A DNA stretch of 64,000 bases from positions 1,519,533 to 1,583,532 of the forward strand of contig NZ_FNYJ01000001.1 in the NCBI RefSeq assembly GCF_900108875.1. The letters are read 5' to 3'. The DNA is from Pseudomonas sp. NFR16 (GTDB lineage: Bacteria > Pseudomonadota > Gammaproteobacteria > Pseudomonadales > Pseudomonadaceae). The first letter of the stretch is position 1. Each line of letters begins with the position of its first letter. Below the pieces are notes generated by a model. That model made no database searches, had not been told where the DNA came from, and saw only the letters and a program-made list of their open reading frames with translations. Position numbers and translations under genes: made by a program. Positions 40,094 to 49,400 of this stretch are shown in pieces.

Positions 40094-40942
40094 TTAATGA
40101 GGCTGACGCCGCGCCAACACCCACAACCCCTGCTCCAGTGCCGGAAACAGGCTGTTATTGAAGTTGTTCCAGCGCAGTTCCAGGATGGTGTCGTCCGGCG
40201 CGATCGGGGTGTCCAGCACATCGAAGATGACCTCACCCGAATCGATCCCGTTGTCGACGTAATGGAACGAGGCGCCGGTCATGTCCACCACCGGAATGTC
40301 GGTGGTTTCGCGGGTCGTCCAGTCGATCACCTTTTTGCCTTTCGCGCCGTACAAGGCATCGAGGGTCGCGTAAGCGCCGCGACGCTCATACGGCGACTCG
40401 AGACGGGTGATCCCCGGGTGAATATTGACGATGCGACGGTGGAAATCGGCGCCAGGCCGCACCAGCTCATCGAGGATCACCAGCAGCCCGTCAAGCACCA
40501 CCACCTCGGCCTGCAGTGCGTGTAGCCGCTGGCCGAGGCGACGCTCGAAATCGGACTTGCCCGCCGGCCGCTGACTGTCTCCCAACGGCAACGCACGATA
40601 GGAGGACGGCACGTTTTCCAGCAGATCGTTCATCAGACGCCCCTGCACGGTCAGCTGCGGCGGGTAGAACCAGTGCTCGCCCTGCCCCGGCGTGAAGCCG
40701 TAGTCCTTGATGTTCTCTCGATCGCGGGCCGACGCCGGGTCATCGTCGCAAATCACGGCTTCCAGCGAGTAGTGATCGCCCAATGGTGTGTGATCCAGCG
40801 CATGGGCCAGATACTCCAGCGGTGACTTCATGTAGCGCCGTTCGCCATGGTAATCCACGTACTGGCCGGCCTTGTCGGCCGATGCGTTACGCAACGACCA
40901 GACGTAAACAAGTTTGGTTTTTTGCATGAATTCCGGACTCAT
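40094..40942 (-). CDS. pvdF: N5-hydroxyornithine formyltransferase, PvdF-like
   Basis: 282 residues with a formyltransferase fold: RIVNIHPGITRLESPYERRGAYATLDALYG is the formyl_trans_N active-site region (Asn, His), followed by GASFHYVDNGIDSGEVI. The extended N-terminus (YVDYHGERRYMKSPLEYLAHALDHTPLGDHYSLEAVICDD) is characteristic of PvdF rather than Fmt or PurN. It formylates the hydroxylated delta-amino group of ornithine for hydroxamate siderophores. The start at 40942 overlaps the preceding hydroxylase stop (ATGA). The required ornithine hydroxylase (PvdA) is not in this window. Confidence 0.88.
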   Translation of the reverse strand: MSPEFMQKTKLVYVWSLRNASADKAGQYVDYHGERRYMKSPLEYLAHALDHTPLGDHYSLEAVICDDDPASARDRENIKDYGFTPGQGEHWFYPPQLTVQGRLMNDLLENVPSSYRALPLGDSQRPAGKSDFERRLGQRLHALQAEVVVLDGLLVILDELVRPGADFHRRIVNIHPGITRLESPYERRGAYATLDALYGAKGKKVIDWTTRETTDIPVVDMTGASFHYVDNGIDSGEVIFDVLDTPIAPDDTILELRWNNFNNSLFPALEQGLWVLARRQPH

Positions 40943-41931
40943 GGGGTATTGATCAGCGTGTTGCCGTCGACGCCTTCGGCCATCGCCACCACCACCTTGC
41001 GCTCACCACTGAAAGGCTTGCGCGAATGGGCGGTGAGCATGTTGTCGAGCATCAGCACATCGCCCGTGCTCCACGCAAAGACCACTTCACACTCGGCGAG
41101 CACGCCGCGGATTTCCGCCAGCGCGTCCTCTTCCAGCGGGCTGCCGTCGCCGTAATACACGTTGCGCGGCAGTCCTTCTTCGCCGACGGTGTCCAGCAGG
41201 ATTTCCTGCATTTCAGCGTCCAGGTTGGACAGGTGGAACAGATGCGCCTGATTGAACCAGACCCAGTCCCGGGTACGTGGATGCTGCGCCACGCCCTGCA
41301 CCGACTGACGGGTGCGCAGGTCGCCGTCCTCGTTCCACTGACACTCGATGCCACGCTTGCGGCAGTAGTCTTCGACGTCACTGTGGCGGTCGGTGTTGAA
41401 CACCTGTTGCCACGTCAGGTCCAGGCCGTTGCCGTAATTGCGCACGTACATCAGGCGTTTGTCCTGGAAGCGCTTGCGCAACGCCGGATTCACCCGACGA
41501 AAGACTTCGCGACTGTCGGCGATGGGGGTTTCGCCGCCGCTGGCCGCGGCTCTGGCGCAGTAGAACCAGATGCGCATGGGCCATTCGGTGGTGTAGGCCT
41601 GTTCGTTGTGAAGCGGGATCGAGCGGTGCGCCGGGTATTCGGTGGAGGTGTAGACGCCCTTGCCGTCGACCTGGCTGCGTGGGGTCGAGCCGAATTCATA
41701 GTTGAGCAAAGGATGCCCGAAGGCGGCGGCGAATCGTTGAAAGCCCTCGACGCCGTCGCTGGCAAACCCGCTGAACAGAATCGCACCGTCGCGTTCAAGC
41801 ATCTGCTCGACCACGCCGCGCAGATTGTCGAACTCGGCCGCCAGCGTTGCACCGGTCTGGCCGGGATACACCCGCAGCGGGAAGCCGGTTTCGACATGAA
41901 GCTGATGTGGCGTAAGCATGCGCATATTCAT
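40939..41931 (-). CDS. SyrP-like TauD-family hydroxylase (aspartate beta-hydroxylase)
   Basis: Fe(II)/2-oxoglutarate enzyme of the TauD/TfdA family, 330 residues. The metal residues His and Glu are in IPLHNEQAYT, and the distal His in LDNMLTAHSR with the 2OG-binding Arg after it. It closely fits the SyrP group that hydroxylates aspartyl residues held on NRPS carrier domains, giving beta-hydroxyaspartate ligands for iron. The ATG at 41931 is used instead of a TTG at 41937. It lies between MbtH and PvdF in one operon. No Asp-activating domain is inside this window, so its target module should lie to the right. Confidence 0.85.
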   Translation of the reverse strand: MNMRMLTPHQLHVETGFPLRVYPGQTGATLAAEFDNLRGVVEQMLERDGAILFSGFASDGVEGFQRFAAAFGHPLLNYEFGSTPRSQVDGKGVYTSTEYPAHRSIPLHNEQAYTTEWPMRIWFYCARAAASGGETPIADSREVFRRVNPALRKRFQDKRLMYVRNYGNGLDLTWQQVFNTDRHSDVEDYCRKRGIECQWNEDGDLRTRQSVQGVAQHPRTRDWVWFNQAHLFHLSNLDAEMQEILLDTVGEEGLPRNVYYGDGSPLEEDALAEIRGVLAECEVVFAWSTGDVLMLDNMLTAHSRKPFSGERKVVVAMAEGVDGNTLINTP

Positions 41932-41962
41932 GGGCAAGACGCTCCGCAGGGAATGGGTTCTA

Positions 41963-42163
41963 TCAGGCCATGGCCTTGCGCAGGCTCAGGGGACGCATGT
42001 CGGTCCAGGTGGTTTCGATGTACTGGAGACAGGTCTGTTTGTCGCCCTCGACGCCGACGCTTTTCCAGCCATCGGGAATCGCCTTGTAGTCGGGCCAGAT
42101 CGAGTATTGCTCTTCGTCGTTGATGACTACGCGGAACTGAGTGTTTTCGCCGTCAAAGCTCAT
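41963..42163 (-). CDS. MbtH-like protein
   Basis: 66-residue NRPS partner with the family signature [23 protein letters not shown] and [11 protein letters not shown]. MbtH proteins bind adenylation domains and are needed for their folding or activity. It is the first gene of the mbtH-hydroxylase-formyltransferase-reductase group, preceded by GAGG. Confidence 0.95.
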   Translation of the reverse strand: MSFDGENTQFRVVINDEEQYSIWPDYKAIPDGWKSVGVEGDKQTCLQYIETTWTDMRPLSLRKAMA

Positions 42164-42648
42164 GTGAGGACCTCGTCAATGTTGAATCGCCGCGTGCAGG
42201 CGGCCGTATCTAAAAGACGATCAAGCGAGCGGGATGATTAGTGGTTCGATGAAAAAATCAGAGAGCCGCCTCCATCGCCCAAACGACCATCCGCGCATAA
42301 ATTCGCGCCACAGCCTTTGTTTTTGATTTTGATTTTGATCTTGATCTTGATCTTGATCTTGATCTTCGAACGCAAACGCCCAAACGCCACACATCGCGAC
42401 TTGGGCGCAGGCCGAGCGCAGGCGACGCGCAGTGGGCCGAGCGGCATGGATGCCGCGAGAGCCGCCCCCCGCCATGGATGGCGGATGGCGGCGGGCCCAC
42501 GGAGCGTCGTCGGAGTGAGGGAATTCCGACGAAGGAGGAACCCAGCCAGTAGCAAGCACCCTTGGTTACTTGGGGGTGCTTTTCCAAGTAACTCGCCAAA
42601 GGCGAAACCAGTCTGGCGTTAGCCAGACCATGCCCCCGAGCACTCACA
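42164..42648. repeat. 485-bp spacer with hexamer tandem repeat and dispersed element
   Basis: No gene is convincing here. Seven hexamers (two gatttt, five gatctt) stand in tandem at 42325-42366. To the right are a GC-rich segment and two inverted repeats: gttacttgg/ccaagtaac (42565-42573 with 42584-42592) and gtctggc/gccagac (42611-42617 with 42622-42628). The last is 20 bases past the receptor stop and may act as its terminator. From memory, spacer sequence of this kind recurs in Pseudomonas genomes. Confidence 0.6.
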
Positions 42649-44862
42649 TCACCAACGAAACGCAACCGTCCCCATCACCGTGCGCTCCTCACCCCAGTAG
42701 CAACGCCCGGCATTGTTGCAACCACTGACGTACTCCTTGTCAAACAGATTCTTCGCGTTCACATCCACCGACCAATGCTTGTCGATGTCGTAACCCACCA
42801 ACGCATCCACCAGCGTGACATCCCCGGTTTTCAGCTTGCCGTACAGCGTCGGCGCCGTATACGCGAACGTATTGTCGAAATAGCGCACACCACCGCCCAG
42901 ACGGAAACCGCTCAACGGACCCTCGAGGAAACGATAAGTCGCCCAGGTCGACGCCTGATTACGCGGAATACCGGTCAATTGATGATCCTCGAACAACGAC
43001 CCCGGCGCATCCTTGGTCACCCGCGCATCGGTGTACGTGTAAGACGCGGTCAGGCTGAGGTTCGGGGTGATGTCACTGTTCGCTTCAAGCTCCAGCCCCT
43101 TGGACTCGCTCTCCCCCACCTGACGGCTGAAACCGTTGCTGCCGGCCACCACATCGTGGGTCTTGGTCAACTGGAACACGGCGGCGCTGAAGGTGGTATT
43201 CCAGCCAGCCGGTTCATACTTCAACCCCACCTCGTACTGGTGGCTGAGGATCGGATCGAGCAGTTCGCCGTTGGGCTGCGAAGACTGCTGGACCGGCGTG
43301 AATGCCGTCGAGTAACTGACGTAAGGCGAGATACCGTTCTCGAACTGATACATCACGCCGGTCTGCCAGCTGAACCGGTGATCCCAGCCGTCCAGATCGG
43401 TAGCAGGCACCGCTGCGCTACCCACGCGCGCAGCGCTGGCGCGGTTGCGGTATTCGCTGTGTACCCAGTCCTGACGCCCGCCCAACAGGAAGATCCAGTT
43501 GTCGTACTTGCTCTGCAGCTGACCATAGGCACCGTACATGTGCTGGTCGAGCTGGGAGTTTTGCACGTACTGCGTAGTGTCCGGACGTCCGGTGAACACC
43601 GGATCGAATACGTTAAAGGTGCCACCCGCACCTGCGGCCCAATCCTGATTGTAAGAGGTACGATCATAGCTCGCACCGAGCAACACAGTGTTGTCCAGCG
43701 CGCCGCTGGTGAAGTGCCCTTCGAACTGGTTGTCCACCGAATACGCCACGGACTTGTTGTCGCGATCGTACGCAAGGCTGCTCAGCGTGCTGCCAAAACC
43801 TCCATCGTTAAGGTTGTTGGGCCAGGTCTCATGCCTATCCACGCGCGACTCCATGTAGCGCGAGTTCTGCCGGAACTGCCAGTTTTCATTCAGCTGATGG
43901 CTGAACTCATACCCCAGTGTCCAGGACTCACGCTCGAAGTCGTCCCAGTTCGGGTTGCCGTTGAACTGGTCCTTGCCGATCTTGCCGTTCGGGTTGTTCA
44001 GCAAAGTGCCTGCGGCCGGATAGCCCAGCAGCAGCTTGGTGCGATCCCGCTGGTACGACGACAGCAACGTCAGGGCGGTGTCTTCATCGAAATTGAAGGT
44101 CATCGAGGGGGCGATGTAGAGACGGTCGTCCGGTACCGAGTCAACCTGGGTATCGGCATTGCGACCCAGCATGACGATGCGCCCCAGAATGCGGTTGTCA
44201 TCGGTCAGCGGGCCGGACACGTCCAGGCCCAATTGACGGCGGTTGTTGCTGCCGTAACTGAACTTGGCCTCGCCCTGCGCAGTTTCGGTCGGCCGTTTGC
44301 TGACCAGGTTGACCAGGCCACCCGGCGCGTTTTCACCGTACAGAATCGAACTCGGGCCACGGAACACCTCGGTGCGTTCCAGACCATAGGGCTCGGTGGT
44401 GGTGTCATAACGGTTGCCTTGCAGACGCAGGCCGTCTTTGAGCAACCCGTAGCCGTAGTCGGTGGCGTTGTAACCGCGGATGGAAAACAGGTCGCCGGCC
44501 AGACCGTCGCCGACCGCAAACGGCGGCGCGAAGATGCCCGGCACATAACCGAGGATATCGGTGAGGGTCTGCGAGCCCTGATCCTGAATGCGTTGACGTG
44601 TCACCACCGATACAGAGCGCGGCGTTTCTGATAATGGAGTGCTGGTTTTAGTGCCGGCGGTGCTGTTCCTGGCCTGGTAACCGACGTCCTGTTCTTGCAC
44701 CGGCGCTTCGCCGCTCACCACCGAGTTCTGCAATTGAATCGCTGATCGCTTCACGGGCGTGCCAGGTGCCTCTTCAGCCCATGTCAACCCCTGACACGCG
44801 ACCGTGGCAACCAGCGCTGCCAAGGCCTTTACCCTGAATTGTCCCTTGTTGTTGCTCGCCAT
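42649..44862 (-). CDS. TonB-dependent siderophore receptor
   Basis: Outer-membrane receptor of 737 residues. Signal peptide to about residue 29 (LAALVATVACQGLTWA), then directly the plug (TPRSVSVVTRQRIQDQGSQTLTDILGYVPGI, RGPSSILYGENAPGGLVNLVSKRP) and a 22-strand barrel that ends in an aromatic residue (VAFRW). There is no N-terminal secretin/STN signalling domain, so unlike FpvA it should not use an anti-sigma/ECF cascade. By family and place it imports the ferric form of the siderophore made by the neighbouring NRPS. A Fur-like box lies upstream. Confidence 0.92.
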   Translation of the reverse strand: MASNNKGQFRVKALAALVATVACQGLTWAEEAPGTPVKRSAIQLQNSVVSGEAPVQEQDVGYQARNSTAGTKTSTPLSETPRSVSVVTRQRIQDQGSQTLTDILGYVPGIFAPPFAVGDGLAGDLFSIRGYNATDYGYGLLKDGLRLQGNRYDTTTEPYGLERTEVFRGPSSILYGENAPGGLVNLVSKRPTETAQGEAKFSYGSNNRRQLGLDVSGPLTDDNRILGRIVMLGRNADTQVDSVPDDRLYIAPSMTFNFDEDTALTLLSSYQRDRTKLLLGYPAAGTLLNNPNGKIGKDQFNGNPNWDDFERESWTLGYEFSHQLNENWQFRQNSRYMESRVDRHETWPNNLNDGGFGSTLSSLAYDRDNKSVAYSVDNQFEGHFTSGALDNTVLLGASYDRTSYNQDWAAGAGGTFNVFDPVFTGRPDTTQYVQNSQLDQHMYGAYGQLQSKYDNWIFLLGGRQDWVHSEYRNRASAARVGSAAVPATDLDGWDHRFSWQTGVMYQFENGISPYVSYSTAFTPVQQSSQPNGELLDPILSHQYEVGLKYEPAGWNTTFSAAVFQLTKTHDVVAGSNGFSRQVGESESKGLELEANSDITPNLSLTASYTYTDARVTKDAPGSLFEDHQLTGIPRNQASTWATYRFLEGPLSGFRLGGGVRYFDNTFAYTAPTLYGKLKTGDVTLVDALVGYDIDKHWSVDVNAKNLFDKEYVSGCNNAGRCYWGEERTVMGTVAFRW

Positions 44863-44956
44863 CCGAACGCCCCCTCCCTTTGAAAATCACACGAGGCACT
44901 CGCCTCAAAGTTTGACCAAACGTGTCAAAAAAGCGTGAAAAATGTAACAAAGAAAC

Positions 44957-44975
44957 ATTCTCATTACTATTAATA
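44957..44975 (-). promoter_or_regulatory. Fur-like box upstream of the receptor gene
   Basis: ATTCTCATTACTATTAATA is close to the usual Pseudomonas Fur sequence type (TTCTCATTATCATT). It lies about 95 bases upstream of the receptor start in an AT-rich stretch unlike its surroundings. This suggests iron repression of the receptor. Confidence 0.6.
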
Positions 44976-45031
44976 TTATGGGTAACGGCAAAAAGCCATC
45001 CCTGCTGTCATTGCTGTTACAAACGAAGGGG

Positions 45032-46441
45032 TCAGCGTTGATGAACGGCGGCGTGGACGGCAGCGCCGAAGATGTCGGCGATCTGGTCGATCTGCGCGGC
45101 GGCGACGATCAGAGGCGGCAGGAAACGGATCACCGAGGAGCGACGGCCACCGACCTCGATGATCAGGCCGCGTTGCAGGCACTGACGCTGGATTTGCGAA
45201 GCCAGTTCGCCGCTCTGCGGGAAGCGACCGAGCACGTCCGGGCGCCCTTCAGGGTCAACCATTTCGACGCCCAGCATCAGCCCCATGCCGCGCACGTCGC
45301 CCATCTGCGGATAGTCCTTCTGCAAAGCCCGCAGATGGTTGCCCAGGCGCTCACCCATGGCAGCGGCATGCAGGTCCAGTTGCTGCTCGCGCACGATGCG
45401 CAAGGTGGTGGACCCGGCCACCATCGCCAATTGGTTGCCGCGGAATGTCCCGGCATGCGAGCCCGGTTTCCAGACGTCCAGCGATTTGTTGTACACCACG
45501 ACGGCCATCGGCTGGCTGCCGCCGATGGCCTTGGACAGCACCAGCACATCGGGAACGATGTCGGCGTGCTGGAAGGCAAACGGCTTGCCGGTCCGCGCCA
45601 CGCCACACTGGATCTCGTCAAGGATCAGCGGCACGCCTGCGTCGCGGGTGATGCGGCGCACTTCGCGCAGCCAGTGGGCCGACGTCGGCACCACGCCGCC
45701 CTCCCCTTGCAAGGTTTCGAGGATCATGCCGGCCGGCGGCAGCACACCGCTTTCGGGGTCGCTCAGCTGGTTTTCGATGTAGTGCAGACCGATGCGTTCA
45801 CCGGCCTCGCCACCGACGCCGAACGGGCAGCGGTAGTCGTACGGGAACGGCAGAAACTGGGCGTTCGAGGCCAGGCCGTCCAGGTACGCCTTGGGCCCGA
45901 GATTGCCCATCAGTCCCAGCGCGCCTTGGGTCATCCCGTGATAGGCACCGTGGAACGCCATCAGATTGCTGCGCCCGGTGGCGGTGCGCACCAGTTTCAG
46001 TGCCGCTTCCACCGCATCGGTGCCCGCGGGCCCGCAGAACTGGATGCGGGCGTCCTTGGCGAACGCCGGCGGCAGCAAGGCGAACAGCTCGTTGATGAAG
46101 TCGTCCTTGGCCTCGGTCATCAGATCCAACGTGTGCAGCGGGCGTTGCCCGTCGAGCAGGCTGCGCATCGACTGCACCACTTCCGGGTGGTTATGGCCTA
46201 GGGCAAGCGTACCGGCGCCGGCCAGGCAATCGATGAACCAGCGCCCCTGGCTGTCTTGCACGTGAATGCCCTGGGCACGCTTGAGCTCCAGGGGAATCCG
46301 CCGCGGGTAGCTGCGGGCGTTGGACTCCACGGCGGCCTGACGCTCCAGCCGCGGGGTCGGCGCGAACTGGTAGTCGGCATGGGCCAGCGCCGCATCCGGC
46401 GTCAGTTCGGTGATCGGCGTCACGTTGTGTGGGCTATGCAT
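45032..46441 (-). CDS. diaminobutyrate-2-oxoglutarate aminotransferase
   Basis: PLP class III aminotransferase of 469 residues that makes L-2,4-diaminobutyrate from aspartate semialdehyde (PvdH/DabA type). Visible blocks: GRWFIDCLAGAGTLALGHNHPEV, FCGPAGTDAVEAALKL, FHGAYHGMTQGAL, LILDEIQCGVARTGK and the PLP lysine in LVLSKAIGG. The ATG at 46441 overlaps the NRPS stop by 8 bases; the open frame to 46762 is inside the NRPS. It supplies Dab for the siderophore, in line with the Dab-like code at 62620-64000. Confidence 0.93.
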   Translation of the reverse strand: MHSPHNVTPITELTPDAALAHADYQFAPTPRLERQAAVESNARSYPRRIPLELKRAQGIHVQDSQGRWFIDCLAGAGTLALGHNHPEVVQSMRSLLDGQRPLHTLDLMTEAKDDFINELFALLPPAFAKDARIQFCGPAGTDAVEAALKLVRTATGRSNLMAFHGAYHGMTQGALGLMGNLGPKAYLDGLASNAQFLPFPYDYRCPFGVGGEAGERIGLHYIENQLSDPESGVLPPAGMILETLQGEGGVVPTSAHWLREVRRITRDAGVPLILDEIQCGVARTGKPFAFQHADIVPDVLVLSKAIGGSQPMAVVVYNKSLDVWKPGSHAGTFRGNQLAMVAGSTTLRIVREQQLDLHAAAMGERLGNHLRALQKDYPQMGDVRGMGLMLGVEMVDPEGRPDVLGRFPQSGELASQIQRQCLQRGLIIEVGGRRSSVIRFLPPLIVAAAQIDQIADIFGAAVHAAVHQR

Positions 46442-49400
46442 ATTCCTGCTCCTGGAAATCATGTGACTGAGGGCGTTCGTTGACCTGCGCGAGGGACTCG
46501 GCAAGCTGAGTGATGAACTGCTGATCACGGACGATCGAAAGGTGGTCGGCGTCGATCCAGGCCGAAACCTGCAGGCGCCCACCCATGCCCTGCTCCAGAA
46601 GAGCCGGTGCGTTATCGTTATTTTCCGGGGACCGCTCGGCCCACCAGGCGTAGACCGGCACGCCCGAGGTGTGGATTTCCCGGCATTGATTGGCCAGCTG
46701 GCGCATGTGCCGCTCGACGCCAAGCAGTTGTTGCCAGTGCTCGTCGGCCTGGCTGTCGTCATGACCGCCCACTGCAGGCGCTGTCGATTCCGGCACCGGA
46801 GGACGCGGCTGACCGGCGCCCGGCACGTAGCCGTCGATCAGGCCGACGAAGGCCACGCGCTTGCCCAGACGCACCAGCAGACGGGCCATCTCCAGCACCA
46901 GGGTCCCGCCCATCGACCAGCCGATCAGCCGGTAGGTCCCGGCAGGTTGGTGTTCGAGCAAGGCCTTGACGTAGTCGCGGGCCATTTGCTCGATGGAGCT
47001 GTCGCGCCAGTTGCCGTCGAGCACCTGACGGTTCTGGATGCCCCACACATCCCACTGGGCCGACAGGCGTCGCGCCAGGGCGTAGTAACCCACCACCGTG
47101 CCGCTGACCGGGTGCACGCAGAACACCGGCGGCTTGTCGCTGGCACCGCTGCTCAGGCGAATCAGCGGATTCGGCGCGCCATTGCGCAAGACCGGTTGCG
47201 TGTGAGCCGGGGCATCTTCAGCCACGGGCAGGCCGTCCAGCAACTCAACCAGCGCCGTGCGGTAGGCGGCCTGCAGGCGCTCGATGGTTTGGCGCTGATA
47301 GCGCTGACCACTGAAGCGGAAGGTCAGACCCAACTGCCCGGCGAACACCTGACCGTTGATTTCCAGCTCGCGATTCAGCGGCGTGGACGGGTCGATCAGG
47401 TCACCGGCCGAGACATTCGCCGGTGCAAAACGGCCATCGCCCAGATCCTGATCGAACTGGCCGAGGTAGTTGAACACCACCTTGGGTTCAGGCAGAGCCG
47501 CCAGTTGCTGGCGAACCCGGTCGGGCCCCAGATAACGCAGCAGACCGAAACCCACGCCCTTGTCCGGCAGACCGCGCACGGTGGCGCGCACGTTCTGCAG
47601 GGTGTGCCGGATGTCCTGCGCTGCCTTGACGCGCAGCGGGAACAGGCTGGTGAACCAGCCCACCGTACGCCCGACATCCAAGGCTTCGGACAGTGCTTCG
47701 CGACCGTGGCCTTCGAGCGCGACGAGGTGGCCGGTCTGGCCGTTCCAGCCGCTGAGGGCCTGCGCCAGTGCCGCCAGCAGGATTTCGTCCATTCGCGCAT
47801 CCAGTGCCGCTGGCGCTTCACGCAACAGACGACGGGTCATGTCCGCGTCCAGCAACAGCTCGCACTGCTCCAGGTCCTGCTGCGTCGCGCGCCCCTGGGC
47901 ATTGTCCACCGGCCATGCGTCATCACCCTGGCCGATCTGCGCCAGCCACTGTCCGGCCTCGGCTTCACGTTCCGGCGAGCGTGCCACGAGCGCAAGTTGC
48001 TGCGCCCAACGCTGGTAGCTGCCGGGTTTCGGCCCCAGGTTCACGGCGCTGGCCGAAGCCAATTGCGCATACGCGCGGGCCAGATCCTCCAGCAGCACAC
48101 GCCAGGACACGCCATCGACCACCAGGTGATGCGCGACCAGCAACAGACGCTGGCCGTGAGGCAGCTGCGCCAGTACCACTCGCAGCAACGGGCCGTGCTC
48201 CAGATCAAGGCTGCGCTGCGCCTGTTCGCACACCGCTGACAGCGCGGCGTCATCGGCCACCTCGCGGACCCACAGGCTGTCGCCCGCCGGCGCTTCGCGG
48301 TAGACCTGCTGCCAGCGACCGTCGGCGTGCTGACTGAAACTCAGGTTCAGCGCATCGTGATGCCGCTGGACGACCTCAAGCGCACGCTCCAGCACATCGG
48401 CTTCCAGCGGACGTTGGACGTCCAGCAACAACGCCTGATTGAAGTGCGCGCGATGGGTCATCGGCTGCTCGAAGAAGTGCGCCTGAATCGGCGTGAGCGG
48501 CACCTCGCCCCTTGGGGTTTCATCGATCAGCACCGTGGCACTCGCCTCGACCACGCTCAGACGCAGCGCCAGATCCTTGAGCCGCGGATGGCTGAACACG
48601 TCCTTGGGCACCAGCTTCAGGCCGAGGTGACGCAAGCGAGTGATCACCGCCAGCGATTGAATCGAGTCGCCACCCAGCTCGAAGAAACTGTCCGAGCGCC
48701 CAATGGCTTCGACGCCCAGCAATTGCTGCCAGACCCGCGCCAGTTGCTCTTCCCGCTCGCCTTGCGGTGCTTCGAACGTCTGGCTGTTGAGCTGCGGATC
48801 TGGCAGCGCATTGCGATCAAGTTTGCCGTTCGGCAGCTGAGGCAGACGCGCCATGACGATGATGTGATGCGGCACCATGTATTCGGGCAGCGTGCTTGCC
48901 AGTTGTTGTTTCAGGCTGTCCTCGCTCAACTCATTGCCGCCGACATAGCCCAGCAGGCGTTTGCCGCTCGGCCCCTCGCGGACGATCACCAGCGCCTCGC
49001 GCACGCCCTCGCAACCCTTCAGCGCCGCTTCGATTTCACCGGCTTCGATGCGGAAACCGCGGATCTTGATCTGGTGGTCGATACGGCCCAAATATTCCAG
49101 CAGCCCTTCGCTGTTCAAACGCACGCGGTCGCCGCTGCGGTAGAGGCGCTCGCCGGGGCGGAACGGGTGCGGCAGAAAACGCTCGGCGGTGGCGCCCGGA
49201 CGATCCAGATAACCCCGCGCCACTGCGCCGCCCAGATACAACTCACCGGCGATGCCTTGAGGCAGCGGGTTCAGGTCGGCGTCCATCACGTAACCCTGAC
49301 GGTCGCCCACCAGATCACCGATCGGCGCATACGCGGTGCTGAAATCCGCCGTTTGCGCAGCGGCCAGCCACAACGTCGGCGTGACCACCGTTTCGGTCGG

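Noticed and set aside
42180..42240. PvdS-type (iron starvation) promoter before mbtH
   Set aside because: TAATC-16-CGT can be read on the minus strand, but the first half departs from TAAAT in two positions, too weak to call.
42221..42665. overlapping minus-strand frames with DQDQ- or KIKI-type runs
   Set aside because: They come from the hexamer repeat and GC-rich element, have no convincing ribosome site, and all three frames are equally open.
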